This document shows positions 22,976-34,566 of a stretch of 64,000 nucleotides of DNA, in pieces. The stretch comes from Batillaria attramentaria (Eukaryota; Mollusca; Gastropoda; Batillariidae). Each line of letters opens with the position of its first letter. Within the stretch, counting starts at the first letter, position 1. The DNA is taken from NCBI GenBank assembly GCA_018292915.2, contig JACVVK020000335.1:89501-153500 (forward strand), in the 5' to 3' direction. The translations under genes and the position numbers were made by a program. The notes beneath the pieces were generated by a model, which made no database searches, was not told where the DNA came from, and was given only the letters and a program-made list of their open reading frames with translations.

Positions 22976-23640
22976 GCAGACAACACGGCACGGCTTCATA
23001 CAAACGTGAACATAACTTCACAGAGACCGTCTTGGCAGGTGACATGTACTGAAAATTCAGTATTCAAGTAACTCTACCGCTATCAAAATAGGTCATCCGC
23101 ACAAAACAAACCACCCTAGCTGCATGAACAATATCTCTGCCCTATAAAATGCCATTGCAAATAATTATGTGTGCTTAGTCCACGTAAGATTAATCTCGCT
23201 GCCACAGTAATGTTTTGTTGGTAAAGTTAAACGTAAGCAAACACGTGTCTTAGCTGTTTGGATCTGCGCCATAGAGCAGATTCGAGTCGGTATTCAACAG
23301 TCATAACATATATTACCTCGTTATAATCATTGAAATCATTGAACTGATCTTATTTTATTTCAGAAATGCACATAACTAGCTTAGCCTGTCTGACAGCGGT
23401 GCGGGAGACATGCACATGACGCATAAGCTAGTAGTCATAATTATGCTGTTTTGTGTATACGTACGCTCATGCGCACTCTGCATGGCAACGGTGTATACAC
23501 AGACTACAACAGTACAAGTTAGGATACTTCTACAGCCGTCCCCATGTATAGGTGTTCACAATGCCACGCACTTGTCGAAAACCCGAAAACAACAAAAACT
23601 TCCTTCCTAAGAAGTGCTTTTGTAGTTTTTGAAGCTACGG
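22976..23640. other. No feature recognised
   Basis: About 660 bp of A+T-moderate sequence without a supported ORF, repeat or RNA gene. Confidence 0.5.
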
Positions 23641-25050
23641 TGGGGCGTTAGTACTATCCATAAGAAAACAGTATTTACTAATACTTCACAAGTCGTGTGG
23701 TAAAATGAATTACTGTGCATTATGATAAAACATGTTAAATGCTGTGACAAATGGAATTCCAATGGTTACAAAACCTACAAAACAACATTAAGATGTAGCA
23801 GGTTAGCAGGTTATAAAACTTCAGCTGCTGAGTGCAGGCGTCACCAATTATCCAAATTCATAATTCCACATTCACCCTGAAAGCCACAAATTGTATGATA
23901 TCTCTACGGAAAATAAGAACTCAGGTTTGAATACGACAAGACTGGTAGAAGACATTCGATCGTGAGGGTCTTTTTCGAGTAGGTGAACTTGTAGCGCGGC
24001 TGCAGACATGTAAATGGGTGGAGCGTGACGTCATCCTTCCTGCGAAAGTGAACGCTGGGAGTGGGTGGATCCTTCATTTCAAAGATCGTGTGGCCGCATT
24101 AAGCTGTGCTGGAAAAGCTGAGGCAGGCAAGAATTTAATATGTTATATATGTGAAATGTTGAATTACGTGTTGCCCCTTTTATTGGACGGATAGTGTATT
24201 GTTTGGTGGAACATAACTTTTGTGACAGCATTTTATACAAGTTCGGTTCGGTGTAATGATTATTTGAAAACTTCACGGATGTAAAATAGCCAATCTCAGT
24301 TTATACTTCCTGTCACTCAGAGCTGTAGGCCAAATACTGTTGAATACGAAACGGCTGCAAAATGTGTTAGAATCGTACTGACAATCCCGCGCCCTCACTC
24401 CTTTGCCCAGGACGCCAGGTCAGTAAAACCACTAGTAGGTGGATGATACCCCGAGGCACTCTGCAGCAGTAACAAATTTGTTTCAGTGGTGTCCATTTTG
24501 ATAGTGTGCGTTTATCTGCTGCTGGTGGTGTGTTTTTTTTTGTTTTTGTTTGTTTGTTTGTTTGTTTCGTTTTGTTTTTTCGTTTTTCTTTGTTTTTTTC
24601 GGGGAACCGGGATAGCCGAATGTCAGAGTGTTTAACTTTCAATGCCCTGGTCGTGAGTTAAAATCCCGGCTGGGGCCAAATATTTGTGCGGGCCTTTTTC
24701 TCGTTGCCCCGTCTTTGATATCACCCTTACGTGGCAAAAGGACGTTAAATTCCCAACACCCACCCCTGTGTAAACTGTGTACGTGCGTTCTCATTTTAAG
24801 GCGGCAAAAGGCGGCAGAGTTACCGCGATCTGACGGTAGTCTGCCGGTGTACCTCATATCAACGTGAAAACGTGTAATGCGATGTGCAAAAACATGACCA
24901 AGTACATCTCATGACTGAATTTGAGACAGAGAAATCCTTTATGTTTATGTGCTTTAAAAAGTCGTTCAACTAACTCTTAGGTTAGCCTGTGTTTAATGAC
25001 CAAAAAGAATAGCAAAGAGCAAACCAGAACCCCCCCCCCCCCCCCGGTAC
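23641..25050 (+). repeat. Segment C, copy 2
   Basis: Direct copy of 5641-9070 without element A3 and without the first SINE. The donor-like site of copy 1 is CAGGCAAGAA here. It includes the shared SINE V1 at 24601 and ends in a poly-C run near 25029-25046. Confidence 0.8.
24601..24768 (+). mobile_element. SINE V1 in segment C copy 2
   Basis: Orthologous to the SINE at 8610. Box mutations: the A box reads CCGAATGTCAGAGTG and the B box GAGTTAAAATCCCGG. Confidence 0.85.
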
Positions 25051-25284
25051 CCCTCCCCTCCCCTCTCTAACGGTGTGAAAAGGCACTCACTTGACCATTT
25101 TGGATGCGAAATCTATCTTGCATGCTTGACTCTAGTGTTTTCGGCTGCTAGGTTAAGTGCTACAGGATCCAGCTGGTGTTTAGTTCTTGCGGGCAGTGTT
25201 CACGACTGATGGATTTAAAACCATTGAATATGTCTGATACTGACCAGCCGAGTACCTCGTTGAAACCCTCTTGCAGAGAGAGAG

Positions 25285-25588
25285 AGAGAGAGGTGCACTC
25301 TGTTGCAGAGTGCATTAAGGTACACTGATAACAAGTCCGGTTGATTTCCGGAAAACGGAGGTACACTGATAACAACTCCGGTTGATATCCGGAAAACGTG
25401 GCAGGCACACAAAAGACAGTGACAGCACAAGTGAAGCAGCTTTCACGGGTCATATTACATGCGAATCAGTGCGTGGCACGCCTAGCCTGTCTCAGTGTCT
25501 GTGCATATTCGTAAAAAAGAGCGGTATGACAAGGTAACTTTCCACCCGGCATGACCCTTTTTGCCCTACGCACACGGAAAAAACTTTT
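25285..25588 (+). repeat. Dispersed repeat E, copy 2
   Basis: Matches 16502-16742. It has an extra internal duplication of about 50 bp containing GGTACACTGATAACAA (near 25318-25420). Confidence 0.75.
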
Positions 25589-25854
25589 TTTTTAAATTCT
25601 TGTTTTTCATGGTACATGTACATGAACATATACATGCGTTCCACACATACATGCTGTGCGCATTTTACATAACAACACATGTACGTATAACAGATTGGTA
25701 CATAAGTATATACATACATGTATACCTGCTGTACATGCCACGCATACACCTAGCATACATGCACGTATAGATTTTATTTCATGCTTACCTAGATTCATGC
25801 ATGGTGTTTCTTTCTTTAGTTTAAGCTACATATATATTCATTCACATGGTTATC
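25589..25854. other. Alternating purine-pyrimidine region
   Basis: Many ACATGTA, CATACATG and GTATATAC motifs; no supported gene. Confidence 0.5.
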
Positions 25855-26290
25855 GGTAATAACTATGCCCGCACGTCTGGCATATGCCTTAACAGCGTTA
25901 ACACATCGATTGTACGAAACAAAATCCATTATATTCCCATATCTCTCTGTAAATAGGGCGAAAGGCAAACAGGTGCCATCATCATTTAGCAAATGTCCAT
26001 TTTTGTGAATTTGTGGTATTCTGTCAATCCAGTTTTGGCAGTAAATAGACTTATTACCCATTTTTATATTTTTGTTACATAATACAGGTTCTGAACAAAA
26101 GTCTTTCACTGAGTCAATCTGTATGTCAATTACTAATTTTTCCGACTGAAACTGTCCGAAAGTGAAAATGTGGCGCCTCTACTAGATCAAAATGAATTCA
26201 GAGATGTACATTTTGGCAATGCAACTTTCTGTTTGACATTTTGGGCACTGCTCGTGAAGTTAGTGACAGTGTAAGCTGTTGATTAGAGGC
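25855..26290 (-). mobile_element. Tx1/L1-like LINE C-terminal fragment
   Basis: The minus-strand frame to about 26110 reads VLCNKNIKMGNKSIYCQNW, then a short LLNDDGTCLPFALFTERYG segment. This is the style of the C-terminal domain that follows RT in Tx1/L1-like ORF2 proteins. Upstream frame (26110-26290) is broken by stops. Start and end of the element are absent. Confidence 0.6.
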
Positions 26291-26478
26291 ACCCCCTTGA
26301 AAATCTAGTTTCCATCCTACGGCGTAAAACGGCAGCGTGCCAGTTTAGATAAAGAATCGGTCTTTGTGACTTGATGTTGATTTGTGGGATAAGTTTGACT
26401 ACAATGAAATACGTACGCATATACATACATACATACATACAGAAAGGCGCGTGATTGTCGCTTTTTATTGTCTTGTAA

Positions 26479-26539
<61 letters not shown>

Positions 26540-26651
26540 TGGTTTATTTGGGTTGGGTTCCCCACATCCTGTGTTTGGGCAGGATGCTGGGGTCCCCGCT
26601 CTCTTACTGCCATGGTCTCTGTTGACTGCAGGGAGACAATGCGGGTTTTTT
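26291..26651. repeat. Microsatellite-rich spacer
   Basis: CATA repeats (about 26420-26440), a long (TG)n tract (26482-26535), and GC-richer unique sequence ending in the T run used as target by B2. Confidence 0.7.
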
Positions 26652-26874
26652 ATGTTGTTTCCATAGTAATGGAAACAACATAATAGGACGGGCTAAAATT
26701 TCCACGTTCATAGGCAAGCATCTGTGGTACAAACGCACGTCACTGCCGATCTCCCGCAGAGACGATTATGCAAGTGTAACTCTGACAATGACGTAAGAAA
26801 ACCTGCGTCATCGATGCTGGCATGTATGCTGTTCCGAACGCGCTTCTCCTCCTCACTGAGTGCCGTCTGTGTGG

Positions 26875-26928
<54 letters not shown>

Positions 26929-27958
26929 CTTGTGTCCGGGCCCGTTTCTTCGAAGATACTTAACCGAATGGCTTCAAGTTTGGGGTATCCAAATTTATCA
27001 AAATGTTACATTAGACGATTCAAGCGTGTGATGATTGCTTAAGTGATTTGGGAGTTATCGCCCTTTTGAGACAAGTTGGTTGTCTTTCGTTTACAGGCGT
27101 AATATTTATTTAAATCACTCAATTTTTTGGCAGTAGATAGCTTGAATACGGACTCTGAAAAGAGTCACTACTAGAAAATGGTCGCTCTTATAGTTTTCAT
27201 GTAAACCGAGCCTGAGTTGACATTGCGTGTGAACCCAGTTCAGATGCCTATTTCTCCGAAAATACTGAACCGATCGATTTCAAATTTGGGGTTTCTAAAT
27301 GAATCAAGATTGTTGAATAGAAGGCCCGATCCAGGTACGATTGCACACATGATTTGCGAGTTATCGCCCTTTTAAAAAAAAAGTGGCTTTCTGGCGTTTA
27401 AAGGCGTAATATTTACCTAAACCACACCATTTTTGGGACATAGATAGCATGAATACGGACTCTCAACTGAGTGAATTTTGGAGGTTGTCGCGTTTATACT
27501 TTTGGCGTAAGCCGTACCTGATGAAAGTGCTGGTGAACACACTTTAGATCTCAAAATCGCTCCTACTATACATAGATAATGAGCCTGGGGTGCCATAAAA
27601 AATATACAAAAAAATTAGAAAAATTCACCGCAGCCGTTGTCGTCAGTTTACTCGAAAATTTGTACTCGAAGCACATTTCCTTTACACAAGCCACACGCCT
27701 CACAAACATCGCAGAAAAGGCACACGCGCACTGACGCAAAACTGTATCAGCGTCAGTTTGCCGACGTCATGTTTGATTGACGTGGGGGTGTGTCGTCACT
27801 TTTCGGAAGTTCTCTATTTGTAGACGGGGAAAGCGGGAGTTTCATTGATGTAGTGAGCTTTGTTTTTCCCACTGACTGTCACTCAATAGCATAGTAGAAT
27901 GAGAGAACACCACATAGGTCTCAATGGAGCACATGCACAAACGCGGCTCGCGCAAGTC

Positions 27959-27991
<33 letters not shown>

Positions 27992-28356
27992 GCGCGCGCG
28001 CGTATGTCTGTGTGTGTCTGTGTGCGCGCGCGCGCAGCAGACATAACACATAGTGAAAAAACGTTCGCCGCGCAGACTTGTCTGTTAAACACATTGAGCC
28101 GGTATAAATTCGATCTTTACACTGCGCAGCAGCAACACTTCAATTTTCATGGGGCTGCTTTCATTGCAAGAATTGTATCCGAGTCAAAGTTATTACGTCA
28201 AATGTATTATGCGTCATCCCAATGAGGAAAACGTCATAGATTTCAAAGAAAACAACTTGACGTCTCTCTTCCAAAACCAAGATTGGTCTGACAAGCCCGG
28301 TCAGTTGTTTCCATTCAGAGAGAGAGAGAGAGAGAGAGAGTGTGTGTAGTGTAGTG

Positions 28357-28394
<38 letters not shown>

Positions 28395-28485
28395 TCCCGA
28401 ATACATGGCATTACAAAAGAACGACCGTGACGACAGCAGGTGATTAAATGGAAACAACATATTGCGCTGGTCAGTGGCCATCTTG
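26652..28485 (+). mobile_element. Family B element B2, full length
   Basis: Begins after a T run with the palindrome ATGTTGTTTCCATAGTAA plus complement, then AGGACGGGCTAAA. Contents: TG tract (26875-26927); two diverged repeats of about 290 bp, each with GAGTTATCGCCC; a 3' part with GTGC/GC-rich simple repeats (27957-28035) and AG/TG tracts (28318-28392). It ends GGAAACAACATATTG, then GGCCATCTTG followed by TTT. No open reading frame of note. Terminal design parallels family A. Confidence 0.8.
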
Positions 28486-28488
28486 TTT

Positions 28489-30409
28489 ATGTTGTTTCCA
28501 TAGTAATGGAAACAACATCATAGGACGGGCTAAATTTTCCACGTTCATGGGCAAGCATCTGTGGTACAAACGCACGTCACTGCCGATCCCCCGCAGAGAC
28601 GATTTTGCAAGTGTAACTCTGACAATGACGTAACAAAACATGCGTCATCGATGCTGACATGTACGGTCCACCGAACGCTTCTCCTCCTCAGTGAGTGCCG
28701 TCTGTGCGTATGTGTGTGCGTGCGGCTGTGTGTGTGTGAATTGTGTCCAGGCCCGTTTCTTCGAAAATACTCAACCGAATGGCTTCAAATTTGGGGTATC
28801 AAAATATATCAAAATGTTACATTAGACGATTCAAGCGTGTGACGATTGCTTAAGTTATTTGGGAGTTATCGCCCTTTTGAGACAAGTTGGTTGTCTTTCG
28901 TGTACAGGCGTAATATTTATTTAAATCACTCAATTTTTTGGCAGTAGATAGCTTGAATACGGACTCTGAACAGAGCCACTACTAGAAAATGGTCGCTCTT
29001 ATAGTTTTCATGTAAACCGAGCCTGAGTTGACATTGCATGTGAACCCAGTTCAGATGCCTATTTCTCCGAAAATACTGAACCGATCGATTTCAAATTTGG
29101 GATTTCTAAATGAATCAAGATTGTTGAATAGAAGGCCCGATCCAGGTACGATTGCACACATGATTTACGAGTTATCGCCCTTTTCAGAAAAGTGGCTTTC
29201 TGGCGTTTAAAGGCGTAATATTTACCTAAACCACTCCATTTTTTGGACATAGATAGCATGAATACGGACTCTCAACTAAGTGAATTTTGGAGGTTGTCGC
29301 TTTTATACTTTTGGCGTAAGCCGTACCTGATGAAAGTGCTGGTGAACACACTTTAGATCTCAAAATCGCTCCTACTATACATAGATAATGAGCCTGGGGT
29401 GCCATAAAAAATATACAAAAAAAATAGAAAAATTCACTGCAGCCGTTATCGTCAGTTGACTCGAAAATTTGTACTCACAGCACATTTCATCTACAAGCCA
29501 CACGCCTCACAAACATCGAAGAAGAGACGCACGCGCACTGACGTAAAGTAAGTGCGTCATGTTTGATTGACGTGATGCTGTTTTTTCTTGGGGGTGTCTC
29601 GCCACTTTCTTTCCGAATTCCTCTGTTTGGAGACGTGGTGTATTTTACTTCTACTATGTCGCCATCTTCGTGCAATCGCAGAGAAGACACGGGATATAAC
29701 AGAATACAACTCCAATACTTTATGAACAGAATATGCACGGAGAACAAATTCATGAAAGAAGAAGAACCCAGAACGCTGTGCAGGGCTGCTTACGTACTGA
29801 ACAGGTCAGATCCATCGCAGAAAAGGCACGCGCGCACTGACGCAAAAGGCAGTATCAGCGTCATTTTTCCAACGTCATGTTTGATTGACGTGATACTGGT
29901 ATTTCTTGGGGATGTGTCGCCACTTTTTGGACGTTCTCTATGTGTAGACGGGGAAAGCGGGAGTTTCATTGATGTAGTGTGCTTTGTTTTTCCCACTGAC
30001 TCTCACTCAATAGCATAGTAGAGTGAGAGAACACCACATAGGTCTCAATGGAGCACAAACGCGGCTCGCGCGAGTCTGTGTGTGTGTGTGCGCGTGCGTG
30101 CGTGCGTGTGAGTGTGTGCGCGCGCGCGTGTGTATGTCTGACATAACACATAGTTAGAAAACGTTCGCCGCGCAGACTTGTCTGTTAAACATATTGGGTC
30201 GGTATTAATTCGATCTTTACACTGCGCACGCAGCAGCAACACTTCAATTTTCATGGGCCTGCTTTCATTGCAAGAACTGTATCAAAGTTATTACGCCAAA
30301 TGTATTATGCGTCATCCCAGTGAGGAAAAACGTCATAGATTTCAAAGAATACAACTTGACGTCTCTCTTCCAAAAACAAGATTGGTGTGACAGCCTGGTC
30401 AGTTGTTTC

Positions 30410-30485
<76 letters not shown>

Positions 30486-30566
30486 ATACATGGCATTACA
30501 AAAGAACGACCGTGACGATAGCAGGTGATCAAATGGAAACAACATATTGGGCTGGTGGCCATCTTG
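28489..30566 (+). mobile_element. Family B element B3, full length, in tandem with B2
   Basis: Same order as B2, to which it is joined head-to-tail by a single TTT. It carries about 245 bp more than B2, from a partial internal duplication (about 29550-29830) that repeats the CACACGCGCACTGACG-type segment. It ends GGCCATCTTG before TTTA. Confidence 0.8.
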
Positions 30567-30721
30567 TTTATTATTTTATCAGTCTTTATTTTCGCGGGTT
30601 GTTGCTGTCCTCCCCCCCCACCCCCCCCCCCCCCCCCCCCCTCCCGTTATATTGTAAAGCGCCTAGAGCCAGCCCCTGGGTTAGGCGCGTTAAAAAATCT
30701 ATTATTATTATTATTATTATA
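30567..30721 (+). mobile_element. LINE 3'-end fragment (CR1/L2-like tail)
   Basis: After a poly-C tract, TTGTAAAGCGCCTAGAGCC, then GGTTAGGCGCGTTAAAA and (TTA)n: a stem-loop plus microsatellite tail. Only the tail is present. Confidence 0.65.
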
Positions 30722-30867
30722 CACATAGATGCAGTCCAGTACCAGTAGTCTCACATTCTGTGGCCCACTTATAGCAGAGGCAGTAACCAGGATAGTATCA
30801 GTCGTTGAGAAAGTGTATTGTAGAGAAAAACAGCACATGACCGCATCGGAACTCTGTCTATCGACTG
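30722..30867. other. Short unassigned spacer
   Basis: Nothing recognised. Confidence 0.4.
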
Positions 30868-30975
30868 AAGTGACAAGAACACCAGAATAGATATATTTCA
30901 ACCATGGTACAAACGGACTTCCGTGGAACATATCGCCTGGTCATTTTAAACGACCTTTTTTCTTCCTCTTTCCTT
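30868..30975 (+). repeat. Dispersed repeat D, copy 2
   Basis: Reverse complement of 16240-16352, about 90% alike by eye. Confidence 0.7.
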
Positions 30976-31578
30976 CACAAGTCTGTGTCTGTGTCTCAAA
31001 ACAAGACTGTGACGTTTCTCCCGACAATACTTACTTTCACGCACACAGTGACGTAACGAAATCTGCGTCATAGACACCTTACGTGCACACTATGCTGCTG
31101 CGTTCTTTTTGGCGGGAGTTGTGAGACGTGTGTGTCTGTGTGTGTGGACGGATGTAATGATGGCTATCTGCTAAACCACCTCGCCGGATGGCTTTTTACT
31201 TTGAGATGAAAGGGGCAGTCATATTCTCCAGAGCTACCTTTCACGATTTTTATCCTGCCGTATTTTGAGAACAGCTATCACCGATTTTTAAAAAAAAATC
31301 GGTCATGTTACGAATTTTTTCGAAAAAAAATGTTCAAATGGCTTCATTTTCTGAAATTGGGACGATCATCCAATTATACTGCCTGTTTTCGTAGCACAGC
31401 TCTGTAGCTCTGACAGGTTTTGTGTAGAAAAATATTTCCGAGGTAGGGGTGGTTTGCATATAAGGCCAAATATCTATGAAAAGACTCCTTCAAATTACTC
31501 ATCATTTCGGTATTTTTGTCACTTGTGACAACTGCACATATGACATGAACTATTGCACTATTATAGCTTTAGTTTAGT

Positions 31579-34566
31579 TTAATCCTCTTTATTCCCTGGG
31601 GAACATAGGGCTGCAACCACGCTCCGCCAGCGCACTCGGTTCTGGGACGCCCTCTTTAGTTCGGCCCACGTCGTTCCGGCGGCCTTGGCTTCAGCGTCCG
31701 TACTCCTCCGCCAGGTCTGCTTCGGTCGGCCCACTTTGCGCTTTCCCTGGGGGTTCCAATCAAGGGACTGCCTGGTGACATTTGATGTTGGCTTTCGCAA
31801 AGTGTGTCCGATCCATCCCCATTTCCTTTTCTTGATCTCCTGCTCGATGGGGACCTGTCTTGTTCGCTCCCAGAGGTCTTGGTTGGTGATCACCAGTGGG
31901 TATCTGATGTTGAGAATGTTGCGGAGGCATCTGTTGATGAAGGTTTGCAGCCTGTGGGAGCCTGTCTTGGTGGTGCGCCATGTCTCCGAGCCATAGAGTA
32001 GGACCGACTTCACATTTGAGTTGAAGATCCGGATCTTGTTTCGCAGGGATAGGGCTGTGGATCTCCAGATGGGGCGCAGAGTGCGAAAGGCATGTCTGGC
32101 TTTGTTGGTGCGGCTCTTGATGTCTTCGTCCGTTCCTCCATCCTTGCTGACAACGCTGCCGAGGTAGATGAACTTGTCCACCTCTTTGATGTCTTCCTGG
32201 TGCAGCTGGATGGGGTCGTGCTGTTTGCGGTTGACTCTCATGACTTCGGTCTTGCTGATGTTGATCTTGAGGCCGGTCTTCTCAGCTTCTTCGGCGACTC
32301 TGTTCAGCTTCTCCTGCGCATCTTGTTGCTTGTGGGAGAGGAGGGCGATGTCGTCCGCGAAATCCAGGTCCTCGAGCTGTTTGCTGAAGGTCCACTGGAT
32401 CCCTGTCCTCTTACCGTCGGTGGCTTGCCTCATGACCCAGTCGACCACCATCAGGAAGATTGTGGGTGAGAGGATGCAGCCTTGACGAACGCCGGTCCGT
32501 ACTGTGAATGGTTCTGTCAGTTTCCCGTCGTGGATTACCTGGCAGGTGGCATCTTCGTACAGCTGTCGGATGATGTTGACAAACTTTGGTGGAAAACCGT
32601 AGTGAGACATCAGCTTCCAGATGACCTCCCTGTCAACACTGTCGAACGCCTTCTGGAAGTCAACGAAGGTGCTGTACAGGGGAGTCTGCCACTCCAGGGA
32701 CTGCTCGATGATGATCCTCATCGTGGCTATGTGATCAGTGCAGGATCGGTCGTTGCGGAATCCTGCCTGTTCCTCCCGGAGTGTCTTGTCCAGCGCGGTC
32801 TTCAGCCTCTCCAGGATGATCCTGGTGAGAACCTTCCCTGGTATGGACAGGAGCATGATGCCTCGCCAGTTGCTACAGGATGAGAGGTCCCCTTTCTTTG
32901 GCAGCTTTACCAGGTGTCCCTTCTTCCAGTCTTGTGGCACGCTCTCGCTCTCCCAGATCTTCCTCAGGAGCGGGTGCAGCATGTCGGTGGAGGTCTGGAT
33001 GTCGGCCTTGAGGGCTTCTGGTAGTATGCCGTCGGGGCCTGCTGCTTTGCCAGACTTGAGGGACTTGATGGCTTTGATGATCTCGGTCTTGGTAGGGGGG
33101 TTGGTGCTGATGTCGAGTAGCTGGGCTGTCGGTGGTATGTCTGGTGGGACTGGTGGTGGAGGCCTGTTGAACGTTTCCTTAAAGTGTTCAGCCCACCTTG
33201 TCCTTTGGTCTTCCTCTTTGGTGATGATTTGTCCGTTCTTGTCTTTGACTGGTCTGGTGGGGTTGTTATTTTTCCCAGAGAGTGTCCTTGTTATTTCGTA
33301 GAGCCGTTTCATGTTCCGTTGTCCTGCTGCTGTTTCTGCTTCTTCTGTGAGGTCGTTGATGAAGTTCCTTTTGTCGTTCCTTGCGCTCCTCTTGACCTGC
33401 CGGTTGACGTCCCAGTATTGAGCCTGCAGGTCGCGCTTGTGGTCTTGGTCGTCAGTGTGGTTGATCAGGTCTTTCAGGCGTTTCCTCTCTGTGATGAGGT
33501 CCCAGGTGTCAGATGTAAGCCACTCTTTGTGTTGTCTCGTCTTCTTTCCCAGCACTTCCCTGCATGTTGCTGTCCAGGTTTCTTGCAGGTCGTGCCAGTG
33601 CTCCTCGATTGTCTCTTCAGGTAGTGTGTCGAGAGCGCTGAATCTGTTCCTCAGCTCACATCTGAAGGCGTTGGTCTTGACGCTCTCCTTCAGACTGTGC
33701 ACGTTGTACTTGTGGGATGGTCTGTCCGCCTGGTCTCTGTAGGCCTTCAGCTTGATCTTGATCGCTGCAATGACGAGGTGATGGTCTGAGGCTGCATCAG
33801 CTCCCCGCTTTGCTCGGACGTCCAGCAAGCTTCTTCGCCACTTCCTGCCGATGGTGATGTGGTCGATCTGGTTTACAGTTCTTCCGTCCGGTGATGTCCA
33901 GGTGGTTTTGTGGATGGTCTTGTGGGGGAATATGGTGCCTCCGATGACCAGGTCGTTGGTGGTGCAGAATTCTGTGAAGAGCTCTCCGTTCTCGTTCTGT
34001 GTCCCTGTTCCGTGTTTGCCCATGATGAGTTCTCTGTCTGTGTTGTCGGTGCCCACTTTGGCGTTGAGGTCTCCCATGAGGATCTTCAGGTCTCTTCTCG
34101 GTGCTTTGTCGAGGACGGCTTGGAGCTGCTCGTAGAAGTTCTCCTTTTCTTCCTCATCCGCCATGTTGGTGGGAGCGTAGCACTGGAGGATGGTGACTTT
34201 CCTGCCCTTCGAGTTGAATCTGGCGCTCAGGATCCTTGGTGACACTGGTTCCCAGGACAATAGTGCTTGTGTTGCTTCAGGTGTCATCAGCAACGCTACT
34301 CCGTGCATGTGTGGTTGGCCGTCTTCGTGTCCGGAGTAGAGGATGGTGTCGGAGGTGAGTCGAGTGCGTCCTGTTCCTGTCCATCTTGTCTCACATAGGC
34401 CGAGCAGCTTCAGATTGTATCTATGCATTTCTTGACTCACTTGTGCTGTCTTTCCTGTTTCGTATAGGGTTCGGATGTTCCAGGTCCCTATCCTGGCTTT
34501 GTTCTTGGCCGTCAGAAGAGTAGTCGGCGCACTGGCTTCCCGAGGGCTTTCACCAGCTCGCGTCAT
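31579..34566 (-). CDS. RTE-type endonuclease-reverse transcriptase polyprotein
   Basis: About 995 residues from the first ATG (34566); the frame is open about 50 codons further upstream but without an ATG. The N-terminal third is an APE-type endonuclease: GTWNIRTL, LLGLCETRW (catalytic E), ILMGDLNAKVG and SDHHLVIA. The central part is a reverse transcriptase: GPDGILPEAL, NWRGIMLL, FVDFQKAFDSVD, TGVRQGCILSP and LDFADDIALLS (the catalytic DD). The C-terminal part has RTE-like GWIGHTLRK, a basic GKRKVGRPKQTWRR and a CSPGNKED end. The family uses the nickase to prime reverse transcription at the target. No stop or frameshift is visible, so the protein may be functional. Placement in the RTE superfamily is firm; the exact clade is not resolved. 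Confidence 0.92.
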   Translation of the reverse strand: MTRAGESPREASAPTTLLTAKNKARIGTWNIRTLYETGKTAQVSQEMHRYNLKLLGLCETRWTGTGRTRLTSDTILYSGHEDGQPHMHGVALLMTPEATQALLSWEPVSPRILSARFNSKGRKVTILQCYAPTNMADEEEKENFYEQLQAVLDKAPRRDLKILMGDLNAKVGTDNTDRELIMGKHGTGTQNENGELFTEFCTTNDLVIGGTIFPHKTIHKTTWTSPDGRTVNQIDHITIGRKWRRSLLDVRAKRGADAASDHHLVIAAIKIKLKAYRDQADRPSHKYNVHSLKESVKTNAFRCELRNRFSALDTLPEETIEEHWHDLQETWTATCREVLGKKTRQHKEWLTSDTWDLITERKRLKDLINHTDDQDHKRDLQAQYWDVNRQVKRSARNDKRNFINDLTEEAETAAGQRNMKRLYEITRTLSGKNNNPTRPVKDKNGQIITKEEDQRTRWAEHFKETFNRPPPPVPPDIPPTAQLLDISTNPPTKTEIIKAIKSLKSGKAAGPDGILPEALKADIQTSTDMLHPLLRKIWESESVPQDWKKGHLVKLPKKGDLSSCSNWRGIMLLSIPGKVLTRIILERLKTALDKTLREEQAGFRNDRSCTDHIATMRIIIEQSLEWQTPLYSTFVDFQKAFDSVDREVIWKLMSHYGFPPKFVNIIRQLYEDATCQVIHDGKLTEPFTVRTGVRQGCILSPTIFLMVVDWVMRQATDGKRTGIQWTFSKQLEDLDFADDIALLSHKQQDAQEKLNRVAEEAEKTGLKINISKTEVMRVNRKQHDPIQLHQEDIKEVDKFIYLGSVVSKDGGTDEDIKSRTNKARHAFRTLRPIWRSTALSLRNKIRIFNSNVKSVLLYGSETWRTTKTGSHRLQTFINRCLRNILNIRYPLVITNQDLWERTRQVPIEQEIKKRKWGWIGHTLRKPTSNVTRQSLDWNPQGKRKVGRPKQTWRRSTDAEAKAAGTTWAELKRASQNRVRWRSVVAALCSPGNKED

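Noticed and set aside
31685..34242. Plus-strand ORFs over the RTE element
   Set aside because: Shadow frames of the 995-residue minus-strand polyprotein, which has clear motifs.
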